DNA of 64,000 nt, taken from assembly GCA_016710765.1 (NCBI GenBank), contig JADJUJ010000017.1, positions 1 through 64,000 on the forward strand, in the 5' to 3' direction. The stretch's first letter is position 1. Each line of letters begins with the position of its first letter. A model generated the notes under the pieces. That model was not told the origin of the DNA and ran no database searches. It saw nothing but the letters and a program-made list of their open reading frames with translations. Source of the stretch: Lewinellaceae bacterium (lineage in GTDB: Bacteria > Bacteroidota > Bacteroidia > Chitinophagales > Saprospiraceae). The position numbers and the translations under genes are program-made. Below, piece by piece: positions 17,448 through 27,380 of this stretch.

Positions 17448-18224
17448 TTAACCAATTATATTGAGTACATCTGAGACCTGAACCACCAGGAGGTCGATGA
17501 TAAAGATAAGCAGAGAAGAAACCACCACAGCCGAGTTGGCAGCCATGCCTACGCTTTCGGTGCCTTTGGTAGCGTGGTATCCCTTGTAGCACCCTACAAT
17601 CCCCACCGCGAAGCCAAAAAAGTAGGTTTTTAAAACGGCAGGCACAACATCGTAAAATGCCAGGTTGTCCATCACATCTTTGAAAAAAAAGCGCATACTG
17701 GTGGAGGCGTGTACATTTACCCCGAGGAAAGAGCCGTACAAAGAAATGCCATCGGTAAGTAACACCAGCACCGGGAGCATTAGCGTGGCAGCCAGGGTGC
17801 GGGTGACCACCAGGTATTTAAACGGGTTGGTACCCGAAACTTCCATGGCATCGATTTGCTCCGTGACGCTCATGGAGCCCAGTTCTGCACCGATGCTGGA
17901 ACCAATTTTCCCGGCAAAGATGAGGGCGGTAATCACCGGTCCGATTTCCCGAACGATGGCGATGCCCACCATGGCGGGCAATTCAGATTCCGCGCCATAG
18001 CGCACCATATTGGGTCGGAGTTGCATGGTGAGCACCAGTCCCATGATAAAACCCGTGATGCCGGCCAGGGGCAGGGATTTGTTGCCTATCTGGTAGCACT
18101 GCGAAAAAAAAGCCGCGGTTTCAAATCTTCCACGAAACAGTTCCTGGAAAAAACGCATGGAAAAGCGGAACAAACGCCCGCTTTCAAACAAAAATTGCTG
18201 CAAATAGGGGGGGAGCCGCATCAT
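17448..18224 (-). CDS. mlaE: MlaE-like permease
   Basis: 258 aa integral membrane permease of the MlaE/Ttg2B family. Visible signatures are GITGFIMGLVLTMQL, IVREIGPVITALIFAGKIGS and GAELGSMSVTEQIDAMEVSG, the conserved cytosolic coupling loop. Four further hydrophobic segments follow to the C-terminus. Second gene of the STAS-mlaE-mlaF-mlaD operon. Intact frame. Confidence 0.92.
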   Translation of the reverse strand: MMRLPPYLQQFLFESGRLFRFSMRFFQELFRGRFETAAFFSQCYQIGNKSLPLAGITGFIMGLVLTMQLRPNMVRYGAESELPAMVGIAIVREIGPVITALIFAGKIGSSIGAELGSMSVTEQIDAMEVSGTNPFKYLVVTRTLAATLMLPVLVLLTDGISLYGSFLGVNVHASTSMRFFFKDVMDNLAFYDVVPAVLKTYFFGFAVGIVGCYKGYHATKGTESVGMAANSAVVVSSLLIFIIDLLVVQVSDVLNIIG

Positions 18225-18336
18225 GTTGAAGTGCTTTGGAATTCAACAATAAAGTTGCGCCTTGTGCTGCCCAAAGGCATTGACCCCTGTCAGCAATAGC
18301 CATGAGGCTGATCAATCGAACCCAAAAAGAGAGAAA

Positions 18337-18714
18337 TTACTCGTCGCCGCTCTTAATCTCGCGCTCCACCATATCCATCATCACGTAGTCCACGCCCTCA
18401 CTCAAGCTGGGCACAATAATCAGGATGGAATCCAGGCGGCTGATTTCAATGAGTTTGGTCACCATGGGCTGCAGGGGGCCTGCCAGAACAAAACATCCCT
18501 GGTCTTTCCAGATCCGGTGTGCTGTCAAAATGGCACTCAAACCGCTGCTGTCGACAAATTTGACATGCGTCATGTCAAAAATAAGATTGCGGGCGCCTTC
18601 CTGATTGAGAAAGATAAACTCACTTTTCAAGCCAGGAGCGATGGAAGAATTAAGGTTTTCTTCTTCTAGTGTAAAGACCAGATACTGGTCTTGTTTATCA
18701 ACTCTGAATTTCAT
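18337..18714 (-). CDS. STAS-domain protein (anti-anti-sigma / MlaB-like)
   Basis: 125 aa single STAS domain: VDKQDQYLVFTLEEENLNS, NLIFDMTHVKFVDSSGLSAI with the conserved Asp-Ser-Ser-Gly loop (Ser being the usual phospho-site), and a C-terminal helix. Its position first in the Mla operon, 112 bp before mlaE, suggests an MlaB-like partner of the ATPase. The intact DSSG loop also fits an anti-anti-sigma factor, so both remain possible. Confidence 0.8.
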   Translation of the reverse strand: MKFRVDKQDQYLVFTLEEENLNSSIAPGLKSEFIFLNQEGARNLIFDMTHVKFVDSSGLSAILTAHRIWKDQGCFVLAGPLQPMVTKLIEISRLDSILIIVPSLSEGVDYVMMDMVEREIKSGDE

Positions 18715-18764
18715 AATTGTTTAATTTTCAGCCGAATAAATAAAGCACCCCGCCATAACATGGT

Positions 18765-18772
18765 CAAAAATA
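18765..18772 (-). promoter_or_regulatory. Bacteroidota-type -7 box (TATTTTTG)
   Basis: On the minus strand TATTTTTG matches TAnnTTTG about 50 bases before the STAS start. A CTTTTG lies upstream with shorter than usual spacing. Probable promoter of the Mla-like operon. Confidence 0.35.
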
Positions 18773-19125
18773 CGGCCTTGGACCGGCAAAAGTAACGATT
18801 GCCTGCTTAATTTTTTTAAATATTCCGCTTCGTTTTTTGGAAGGCAAGTACATGGCGGGGAAGCAGGAAGGGAAAGTGTGGCATCATTTTTTCAGGAAGA
18901 CTGGCAAGATGCAATGAATAAAGGAGCCCTTTGGCCCTCCCGGCAAAAAAAAATTAAAAAATCATAAAGCCGGAGTCGCTCAGAACCTGTTTGCACAATT
19001 ATTTGTTAAATATTCATTGCAAATTCACCCCGAAGGTTGCTTTTCTCCATAGAAAAGGCCTAAACTTGTCGCTAAATACAGTAGCGTTTATTACAACGCT
19101 GCTGAAGCCGAAATCCCCTGCATAC

Positions 19126-21687
19126 ATGAACAAGAAATTCTCACCGGTCGTCAAACAAATTATCCACCAAAGCGGGCAGGAAGCGCGCCGCCTTGGCCAT
19201 GATTATATTGGCGCGGAACATCTTTTGCTGGGTATCATTGCCGAACGTGACAGCCTCCCGGTGCGGGTGCTCGACGCCCTGCTGGTAGATGTCAGCGATT
19301 TGAAAAAACGCCTGGAAGGTTCCATCCCGCGTACCAGTGCCTACCCGCCCGCCGAAAACCTTTTTGTCGGCGAGTTTCAGGTTACCACCCAGGTGCAACG
19401 CGTGCTAAAGGTTACCTTCCTCGAGGCCAAGCTGATGAAAAACGAGGAAATTTACCCCGAACACCTGATGCTGTCGCTGCTAAAGCATACCGATACCCTT
19501 GCTACCAAACTCCTAAACGAATACGACGTGGACTACGAAAATTTCAAAAAGGAATTGGAATACGTTCGTTCAGAACAGGATCTGTCGCATCCCAACATCT
19601 TCAATCAATCCTCTTCCAACGAAGGCGGTGAGTTTGAAGAAGAAGACGAACGCGGTTTCCGCTCTTCCCAAAAAGGACAGGCCAAAAGCCGCACCCCGGT
19701 GCTCGATAATTTCGGGCGCGACATTACCAAACTCGCCGAAGAGGGCAAACTCGACCCCATCATCGGCCGTGAAAATGAAATTGAGCGCGTCAGCCAGATT
19801 CTGAGCCGCCGTAAGAAAAACAACCCCATCCTTATTGGTGAGCCCGGTGTGGGTAAAACGGCCATAGTGGAGGGCCTCGCCCTGCGCATCATGCAGAAAA
19901 AAAGGTGAGCCGTACGCTGTTCAACAAACGCATCGTGATGCTCGACCTGGCCGCCTTGGTGGCCGGAACCAAGTACCGCGGCCAGTTTGAAGAGCGGATC
20001 AAGGCCATTATGAACGAGCTGGAAAAGAGCCGCGATGTGATTCTTTTCATCGATGAGATCCATACCATGGTGGGCGCCGGTGGTGCTACCGGATCGCTCG
20101 ATGCCTCCAATATTTTCAAGCCAGCCCTTGCACGTGGCGAACTCCAGTGCATCGGCGCATCTACCCTCGACGAGTACCGCCAGTACATCGAGAAAGACGG
20201 CGCGCTTGATCGCCGTTTCCAAAAAGTACTTGTTGAGCCGCCATCACAGGAGGAAACAATTCATATCCTGAAAAACATTCAGGGCAAATACGAAGAGTTC
20301 CACAACGTCACCTACACCGATGAGGCCATCAAAGCCTGTGTCAAACTGAGCGATCGCTACATTACCGACCGCTTCCTGCCCGACAAAGCCATCGATGTAC
20401 TCGACGAAGTTGGCGCCCGTGTTCACCTTAAAAACATTGTGGTTCCAAAGCACATCGAAGAACTCGAAGCGCGGATTGAGGAGCTTAAAGAACAAAAAAA
20501 TCAGGCTGTAAAAGACCAGCAGTACGAAGAGGCAGCCAACCTTCGCGATCAGGAGAGCAAACTCTCCCGGCAGTTGGAATTTGCCAAAGTAGAATGGGAA
20601 GAAGACAGCAAAACCAAGCGTTATCCTGTTGAAGAAGACCATATTGCTGAGGTTGTAGCCATGATGACGGGTATCCCCGTGCGCAAGGTTGCCAAAAGCG
20701 AAGGCAAGAAACTGGTCAGCATGTCAGACGATATTGGCAAAATGGTCATTGGCCAGGATGAGGCCATCATCAAAATTGCCAAGTCCATCCAGCGCAACCG
20801 CGTTGGCCTGAAAGATCCTAAGAAGCCCATCGGCTCCTTTATCTTCCTCGGTCCAACGGGCGTGGGTAAAACCGAGCTTGCCAGGGCACTCTCACGCTAC
20901 CTCTTTGATTCTGAAGACTCCCTCATCCGCATAGACATGAGTGAGTACATGGAAAAATTCTCGGTGAGCCGACTGATTGGCGCGCCTCCGGGTTATGTTG
21001 GATACGAAGAAGGTGGTCAGCTTACGGAAAGGGTTCGGCGCAAGCCATACTCGGTGGTGCTGCTCGACGAAATCGAGAAAGCCCACCCCGATGTGTACAA
21101 TATCCTGTTGCAGGTACTGGACGATGGTCAGTTGACCGACGGCTTGGGTCGTAGAGTCGACTTCAAAAACACCCTTATCATTATGACCTCCAACATTGGT
21201 GCACGCCAGTTGAAAGACTTTGGTCAGGGTGTGGGCTTCCAGACCAATGCCCGCCTTGAATCTGCAGAAGAAAACAGCAAATCGGTGATCCAAAATGCAC
21301 TGAAGCGCACCTTCTCCCCCGAATTCCTTAACCGCGTGGACGATGTGGTGGTGTTCAATTCACTGGGCCAGGAAGAAATTCTGCGCATCATCGACAATGC
21401 CTTGGGCAGCCTTATGATCCGCCTTGAAAGCATGCAACTGAGCCTCAGCCTTACTGGCGAAGCCAAGAAGTTTGTGGCGGAGAAAGGATACGACCCGCGG
21501 TTTGGCGCGTCCGCTCCACAGGGCTATTCAAAAATACATTGAAGATCCACTTGCTGAATTCATCCTTCAAGAAAACCCGGCGGAAGGCTCTAACCTCCAG
21601 GGTACCATGAACGAAGCCAAAGACGGATTGGTCATTGCCTACAAAACTGAAAAGAAAAAGGGCAAGGAAACGGATAAACTGGCCTAA
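19126..21687 (+). CDS. clpC: ATP-dependent Clp protease ATPase subunit ClpC
   Basis: About 853 aa. The N-terminal double Clp-N domain (GHDYIGAEHLLLGI, EIYPEHLMLSLL) is followed by AAA1 with Walker A GEPGVGKT near residue 240, a UVR/middle segment (QQYEEAANLRDQE, near 460), AAA2 with Walker A GPTGVGKT near 575, and the C-terminal ARPLHRAIQKYIEDPL. Two 1-nt frame changes are needed: one extra A in an A-run near 19900 and one missing C near 21510. As ClpC is a highly conserved housekeeping gene, these are best read as sequencing errors. The ATG at 19126 is chosen because homology begins there. It unfolds substrates for ClpP. Confidence 0.93.
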
Positions 21688-21715
21688 AAAAGGGCCATGT
21701 AAATCATAGCATAAG

Positions 21716-21747
21716 GGCTGTTCCAGAAAACTGGAGCAGCCTTTTTT
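21716..21747 (+). terminator. Intrinsic terminator after clpC
   Basis: An 11-bp stem GGCTGTTCCAG/CTGGAGCAGCC (one G-U pair) with an AAAA loop, followed by TTTTTT, 29 bp past the clpC stop. Confidence 0.9.
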
Positions 21748-21798
21748 ATTTGAATGCTATTCAGATAATTTAGCCACAAAGACACGAAGACACAAAGC

Positions 21799-21860
21799 GC
21801 AATCAAAACTTCGTGCCTTCGTGCCTTCGTGGCAAAAAAATCAACTCTTGCATTCCTGGT
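21799..21860. repeat. 62-bp direct repeat, copy 1
   Basis: Contains the tandem TTCGTGCCTTCGTGCCTTCGTGG. Copy 2 is at 21974-22035 with a few substitutions. Just upstream, CCACAAAGACACGAAGACAC is partly complementary to it, so copy 1 can fold into a hairpin. Copies lie in the 380-bp gap before the kinase gene, which holds no other feature. Confidence 0.75.
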
Positions 21861-21973
21861 CAATTTGATTTCTAATCACACCATTTTTGAATTTACAGAG
21901 ACGGGGCGCTTTTAGAGCACATCAGGTAAGCCACATCAGGCACAGAGGGCTGCAATTTTTACCCCTACGGCGC

Positions 21974-22035
21974 GCGATCAAAACTTTGTGCCTTCGTGCC
22001 TTCGTGGCAAAAAAACCAACTCCCGCATTCCTGGT
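21974..22035. repeat. 62-bp direct repeat, copy 2
   Basis: Same unit as 21799-21860, from GCGATCAAAAC to GCATTCCTGGT. Confidence 0.75.
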
Positions 22036-22128
22036 GACTTAGCTTTCAAATCAAAATTTTATTGATTTCTCAGATTTTTAGCCAAAAAGCCAGGATCATA
22101 CCCCATTTTTGCAAGACAACCCACTGCC

Positions 22129-23960
22129 ATGCTCAGCCGCATCCTCCTGCTCATACTCCTCAGCGCGTCTCTGAATGCCCAGACGGTAGTCGATAGCCAA
22201 TTCCAAATGGCCCGAATCGTGCCGGATGTGCTCCGCGATCCTTCGCATGCTTTACCGGTGACGGCCATGGCGAACCCAGAAACGGCGGCGGCATTTAGCC
22301 CCGAGGATGGTCCCTTTTTCACCTTTGGCAACGACCCATCAAACTGGTGGCTGCGGTTTGATGTAGACAACAAACTGCAGGAGGTCCAAGCGGTAGTACT
22401 TCGGGTAAACCGAAAGAACATCGATGAATATAGCCTCTACCAGGTGGCAGAGGGTCGCCCGCCGGAATTAATAGGTAAAGTCGGGGCACAAATGGAAGGG
22501 CAAGATGCATACGCCCTCACCAATGGCTACCATTTCAACCTTACCCTGACACCGGGCACCAACCGTTTTTACGCCAAAGCCTGCAACCGCATTGGGTCCA
22601 TGCACCTCAGCATGAGTTTGCATACACTGAACGATTTTCAGCGGCTCAGCAGAGAACAAGTATTGTTGTTCGGACTGTTCGTCGGGGTAATGTTTCTCTC
22701 TATATTATTTACCGTGGTGTTGTTGTACCAGTACCGCGACCCCATTTACCTGCTGTATTTGGTCTATTTGGTCAATATTTACCTTCGGGAATCGTACAAC
22801 TACTCGGCCGACTTCGGTTGGCTGCCGGTATTCCAAAGGAATGTTACATCAATTTTGATTGCCGCAAGTTTTGGCGCTTTCTACCGCCATTTCCTCCAAC
22901 TGAAACTGCTGGCGCCCAGGTTCGATAAACTGGTAAAATGGTACACCATCCTTATCACTGCGATTGCCCTGCTGGTGTGGATATTGGCCGCCGGCAACCA
23001 GGGAGCGGTGTTGCAGTATGTATTCCTGTGGTCGACACCACCAATCTCATTTTTACCTTTATTGCGCTGATAGCTGCCGTGCTGCTGATCCGTCGCGCTG
23101 AACGGGCGCTAATTACAACCATTGCGTTTTTGCCGCTTGCGGCGGGGTTTGTTGCCATTTTATTGCGCAACATGAACCTCATTCCCAATTACCCTATCAT
23201 CACACAAGCCGTCATGCTGGGCTTTATTTTCGAGGTGGTTGTGTTCACCTTCGTGCTCATTTACTGGCATCGCAATGTGGAGCGCGACCGGGAAATTTTG
23301 CAACTGAAACTCATCAACCAGCAGCAGGAAAAACAACTGGCGGTACAGCAAGCCGAACAACACGTGAAAGACCAGATAGCCCGGGACTTGCACGATGATG
23401 TGGCCGCCTCTATGTCGGGTATCCGCATCCTTAGCCAGGTAGCCCGGCAACAAATCATGCAGGAGGCGCCGCAAACCGCTTCCCTGCTGGAGCAAATCAA
23501 CCACAGCGCACAAACCACCCTGGAAGGCATCAGCGACCTCATCTGGGCCGTCAAGCCCAACGAAAACTACCTCAACGACATTGCGGATCGCATGCGCGCA
23601 CATGCCAGTAAGGTGCTGGAAGCCAGCGATATCGCCTACCAGTTTAACATTGCCCGCGAGTTACCAATCAGGGATATGGATATTGAAAAACGGCGCAACC
23701 TTTACCTCATTTTCAAGGAAGCCCTCAACAATGCCATCAAATACAGCCGCTGCAAAAACATGCAGGTTGGCCTGGAAGTGGTAGAAAATGACCTGGTACT
23801 CCGGATTGCCGATGATGGCATTGGCTTTGTTCCGGATCTGGTTGAACGGGGTAATGGCCTTGATAACATGCTCAAACGTGCCATGCAAATAGATGCGCAA
23901 CTGGATTTAAACGCAGCGCCAGGGAAAGGAACAGAGGTTTTGGTTCGATTGCGGTTTTAA
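22129..23960 (+). CDS. 7TMR-DISM sensor histidine kinase (HisKA_3 type)
   Basis: About 610 aa. The signal peptide (MLSRILLLILLSASLNAQ) leads into a 7TMR-DISMED2-like extracellular domain (residues about 25-165, NWWLRFDVDN) and seven hydrophobic helices from VLLFGLFVGVMFLSILFTVV onward. A coiled coil, the HisKA_3 H-box QIARDLHDDVAASMSGI and an HATPase domain (EALNNAIKYSRC, IADDGIGF) follow. One frame change near 23036, in the membrane region, is needed. HisKA_3 kinases usually pair with NarL/LuxR regulators, but none is adjacent: the palindrome array follows directly. Confidence 0.88.
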
Positions 23961-24083
23961 CAACCTTTGTAAACCGATACCGTCCACGCTGGTTGCCTAC
24001 ACCAGGACCTTGCTCATTTGCCAGCCTAAAGATAGGGGTCCTATGGACCGCCGTTTTAGGTTTGTGTGCTTTCTACCAAGATT

Positions 24084-24100
24084 CCGCCCCGCTGGGGCGG
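24084..24100. repeat. Hairpin CCGCCCCGCTGGGGCGG
   Basis: A perfect 7-bp GC stem with a 3-base loop, 124 bp past the kinase stop and just before the palindrome array. It may end the kinase transcript or be an outlying member of the array. Confidence 0.5.
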
Positions 24101-24215
24101 CCTGAAGCCGTACCTATTTCTGTTTGTTGATAATAACAAGCGCTTACAATCCGGCGAAACACCGAAGGAGTATGCTTTTCGCACTAATTCACAGTTTTTT
24201 TAGAATTGTACGACC

Positions 24216-24668
24216 GACATTATGGTAGCGCTCAGCGCTAACCGGATTTAAAATGCCGTAGGCATGGCATTATTGTAGAACAATCCCAGCCCTTGGGCTG
24301 GAATGCCGTAGGCATGGCATTTCCATGTTGGCGATTTATGGTTGTTTTCATTCGAAACACCCCCAAATTGCTGATGTAAAGATAAAACCCGTCCAAATCT
24401 CAGGGGTTTAATGCCATGCCTACGGCATTCCATACCATGCGTCGCTGAATGCTACCATAATGCCGGCCCTACGGGCCTTAGCAGCGCACAATGAATATTT
24501 GTGCGTAAACCGTTGATAGGGGGGGGGGATATTATAGCCCAAACCCTAATAATCCAGTCGAAACACCGAAGGGGTGACATATTATAGCCACAGCAACGAC
24601 AATCCGGCGAAACACCGAAGGAGTATGCTTTTCGCACTAATTCACAGTTTTTTTAGAATTGTACGACA
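24216..24668. repeat. Array unit 1, standard interior
   Basis: Forward 20-mers at about 24249 and 24302-24321; reverse 20-mer at 24410-24429. The 88-bp interior (24322-24409) reads TCCATGTTGGCGATTTATGG onward. Confidence 0.85.
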
Positions 24669-25114
24669 GACATTATGGTAGCGCTCAGCGCTAACCGGAT
24701 TTAAAATGCCGTAGGCATGGCATTATTGTAGAACAATCCCAGCCCTTGGGCTGGAATGCCGTAGGCATGGCATTTCCATGTTGGCGATTTATGGTTGTTT
24801 TCATTCGAAACAGCCCCAAATTGCTGATGTAGAATAAACCCGTCCAAATCTCAGGGTTTAATGCCATGCCTACGGCATTCCAAAATGCGTCGCGGAATGC
24901 TACCATAATGCCGGCCCTACGGGCCTTAGCAGCGCAAAATGAATATTTGTGCGTAAACCGTTGATAGGGGGGGGATATTATAGCCCAAACCCTAATAATC
25001 CAGTCGAAACACCGAAGGGGTGACATATTATAGCCACAGCAACGACAATCCGGCGAAACACCGAAGGGGTATGCTTTTCGCACTAATTCACAGTTTTTTT
25101 AGACTTGTACGACC
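24669..25114. repeat. Array unit 2, standard interior
   Basis: 446 bp, nearly identical to unit 1 with scattered substitutions and a shorter G-run. Confidence 0.85.
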
Positions 25115-25559
25115 GACATTATGGTAGCGCTCAGCGCTAACCGGATTTAAAATGCCGTAGGCATGGCATTATTGTAGAACAATCCCAGCCCTTGGGCTGG
25201 AATGCCGTAGGCATGGCATTAAGCTGCTGGCATTGGGACAAATTTCACCTTTATATCAGCAATTTTGGGACTGTTTCGAATGAACACAACCAAGGATCGC
25301 CAATATTGAAATGCCATGCCTACGGCATTCCATAAATTGGGTCTGCGGAATGCTACCATAATGCCAGCCCTACGGGCCTTAAGCAGCGCAAAATGAATAT
25401 TTGTGCGTAAACCGTTGATAGGGGGAAATATTGTAGCCCAAACCCTAATAATCAGGCGAAACACCGAAGGGGTGATATTTATAGCCACAGCAACGACAAT
25501 CCGGCGAAACACCGAAGGGCTTTTCGCACTAATTCACAGTTTTTTAGACTTGTACGACC
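25115..25559. repeat. Array unit 3, inverted interior
   Basis: The interior 25221-25309, between the forward 20-mer (25201-25220) and reverse 20-mer (25310-25329), aligns with the reverse complement of the unit 1 interior (for example GTTTCGAATGAACACAACCA against GTTTCGAATGAAAACAACCA) with many substitutions. Confidence 0.85.
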
Positions 25560-25989
25560 GACATTATGGTAGCGCTCAGCGCTAACCCGATTTAAATGCC
25601 GTAGGCATGGCATTATTGTAGAACAATCCCAGCCCGTAGGCATGGCATTTCCATGTTGGCGATTTATGGTTGTTTTCACTCGAAACAGCCCCAAATTGCT
25701 GATGTAAGAAAAACCCGTCCAAATCTCAGGGTTTAATGCCATGCCTACGGCATTCCATACCATGCGTCGCTGAATGCTACCATAATGCCGGCCCTACGGG
25801 CCTTAGCAGAGCACAATGAATATTTGTGCGTAAACCGTTGATAGGGGGGGGGGATATTATAGCCCAAACCCTAATAGTCCAGGCGAAACCCCGAAGGAGT
25901 GACATATTATAGCCACAGCAACGACAATCCGGCGAAACCCCGAAGGGGTATGTATTCGCACTAATTCACAGTTTTAGAATTGTACGACA
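25560..25989. repeat. Array unit 4, standard interior with small deletion
   Basis: 430 bp. CCCAGCCC is joined directly to GTAGGCATGGC, so part of the CCAGCCCTTGGGCTGG hairpin and of the second forward 20-mer is missing. Confidence 0.85.
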
Positions 25990-26431
25990 GACATTATGGT
26001 AGCGCTCAGCGCTAACCGGATTAAAATGCCGTAGGCATGGCATTGTGTAGAACAATCCCAGCCCTTGGGCTGAGATGCCGTAGGCATGGCATTTCCATGT
26101 TGGCGATTTATGGTTGTTTTCATTTCGAAACAGCCCCAAATTGCCGATGTAAAGATAAAACCGTCCAAATCTCAGGGTTTAATGCCATGCGGCATTCCCG
26201 TGCGTCGCTGAATGCTACCAGAATGCCGGCCCTACGGGCCCCTAGCAGCGCAAAATGAATATTTGTGCGTAAACCGTCGTTGATAGGGGGGAAAATATAG
26301 CCCAAACCCTAATAATCCAGGCGAAACACCGAAGGGGTGATATTTTATAGCCACAGCAACGACAATCCGGCGAAACACCGAAGGGGTATGCTTTTCGCAC
26401 TAATTCACAGTTTTTTTAGACTTGTACGACC
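25990..26431. repeat. Array unit 5, standard interior
   Basis: 442 bp. The reverse 20-mer is damaged (ATGCCATGCGGCATTCCC), lacking the central CTAC part. Confidence 0.85.
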
Positions 26432-26885
26432 GACATTATGGTAGCGCTCAGCGCTAACCCGGATTTAAAATGCCGTAGGCATGGCATTATTAATAGAACA
26501 ATCCCAGCCCTTGGGCTGGAATGCCGTAGGCATGGCATTAATCTGTTGGCATTGGGACAAATTTCACCTTTATATCAGCAATTTTGGGACTGTTTCGAAT
26601 AAACACAACCAAGGATCGCCAATATTGAAATGCCATGCCTACGGCATTCCGTAAATTGGGTCTGCGGAATGCTACCATAATGCCGGCCCTACGGGCCTTA
26701 GCAGCGCAAAATGAATATTTGTGCGTAAACCGTTGATAGGGGGGGAAATATTATAGCCCAAACCCTAATAATCCAGGCGAAACACCGAAGGGGTGATATT
26801 TTATAGCCACAGCAACGACAATCCGGCGAAACACCGAAGGGGTATGCTTTTCGCACTAATTCACGTTTTTTAGACTTGTACGACC
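26432..26885. repeat. Array unit 6, inverted interior
   Basis: Interior 26540-26628 is in the same inverted orientation as in unit 3 and nearly identical to it, between 20-mers at 26520-26539 and 26629-26648. Confidence 0.85.
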
Positions 26886-27295
26886 GACATTATGGTAGCG
26901 CTCAGCGCTAACCGGATTTAAATGCCGTAGGCATGGCATTATTGTAGAACAATCCCAGCCCTTGGGCTGGAATGCCGTAGGCATGGCATTTCCATGTTGG
27001 CGATTTATGGTTGTTTTCATTCGAAACAGCCCCAAATTGCTGATGTAAAGATAAAACCCGTCCAAATCTCAGGGGTTTAATGCCATGCCTACGGCATTCC
27101 ATACCATGCGTCGCTGAATGCTACCATAATGCCGGCCCTACGGGCCTTAGCAGCGCAAAATGAATATTTGTGCGTAAACCGTTGATAGGGGGGGGGATAT
27201 TATAGCCCAAACCCTAATAGTCCAGGCGAAACACCGAAGGAGTGGCATATTACAGACCCAACAACAATCCGGCGAAAACCCCGAAGGGGTAGCAT
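26886..27295. repeat. Array unit 7, standard interior, end degenerate
   Basis: Standard unit whose end diverges (TTACAGACCCAACAACAATCC) before the array stops at about 27295. Confidence 0.8.
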
Positions 27296-27380
27296 AAAAA
27301 TATGCACCCCTCCGAGTTTTGTCATGATATTAAAATACAATGGCTTATTCGTTCCCGGGAAACAAACCTTAATACCGCGT

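Larger units (their letters stand above)
24145..27295. repeat. Tandem array of seven palindrome-rich units of about 440 bp
   Basis: The anchor GACATTATGGTAGCGCTCAGC recurs at 24216, 24669, 25115, 25560, 25990, 26432 and 26886 (anchor shown up to its 5' part; small changes occur), giving unit lengths of 430-454 bp. Each unit holds AGCGCTCAGCGCT, CCAGCCCTTGGGCTGG, two forward AATGCCGTAGGCATGGCATT, one reverse copy of it, GGCCCTACGGGCC and two CGAAACACCGAAGG motifs, separated by A/T-rich spacers such as ATATTATAGCC. A partial unit precedes the first. Frames inside are recurrent but driven by the repeats and are not considered genes. No transposase or reverse transcriptase is nearby. Confidence 0.92.

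Noticed and set aside
24248..27102. Recurrent minus-strand frames of about 60-130 codons inside the palindrome array
   Set aside because: They repeat with the array, are broken differently in each unit, and their sequence (Cys/His/Gly/Pro-rich) follows the palindromes rather than a protein pattern.
24145..27295. The array as a CRISPR
   Set aside because: Units are about 440 bp and near-identical throughout; there are no unique spacers and no cas genes.
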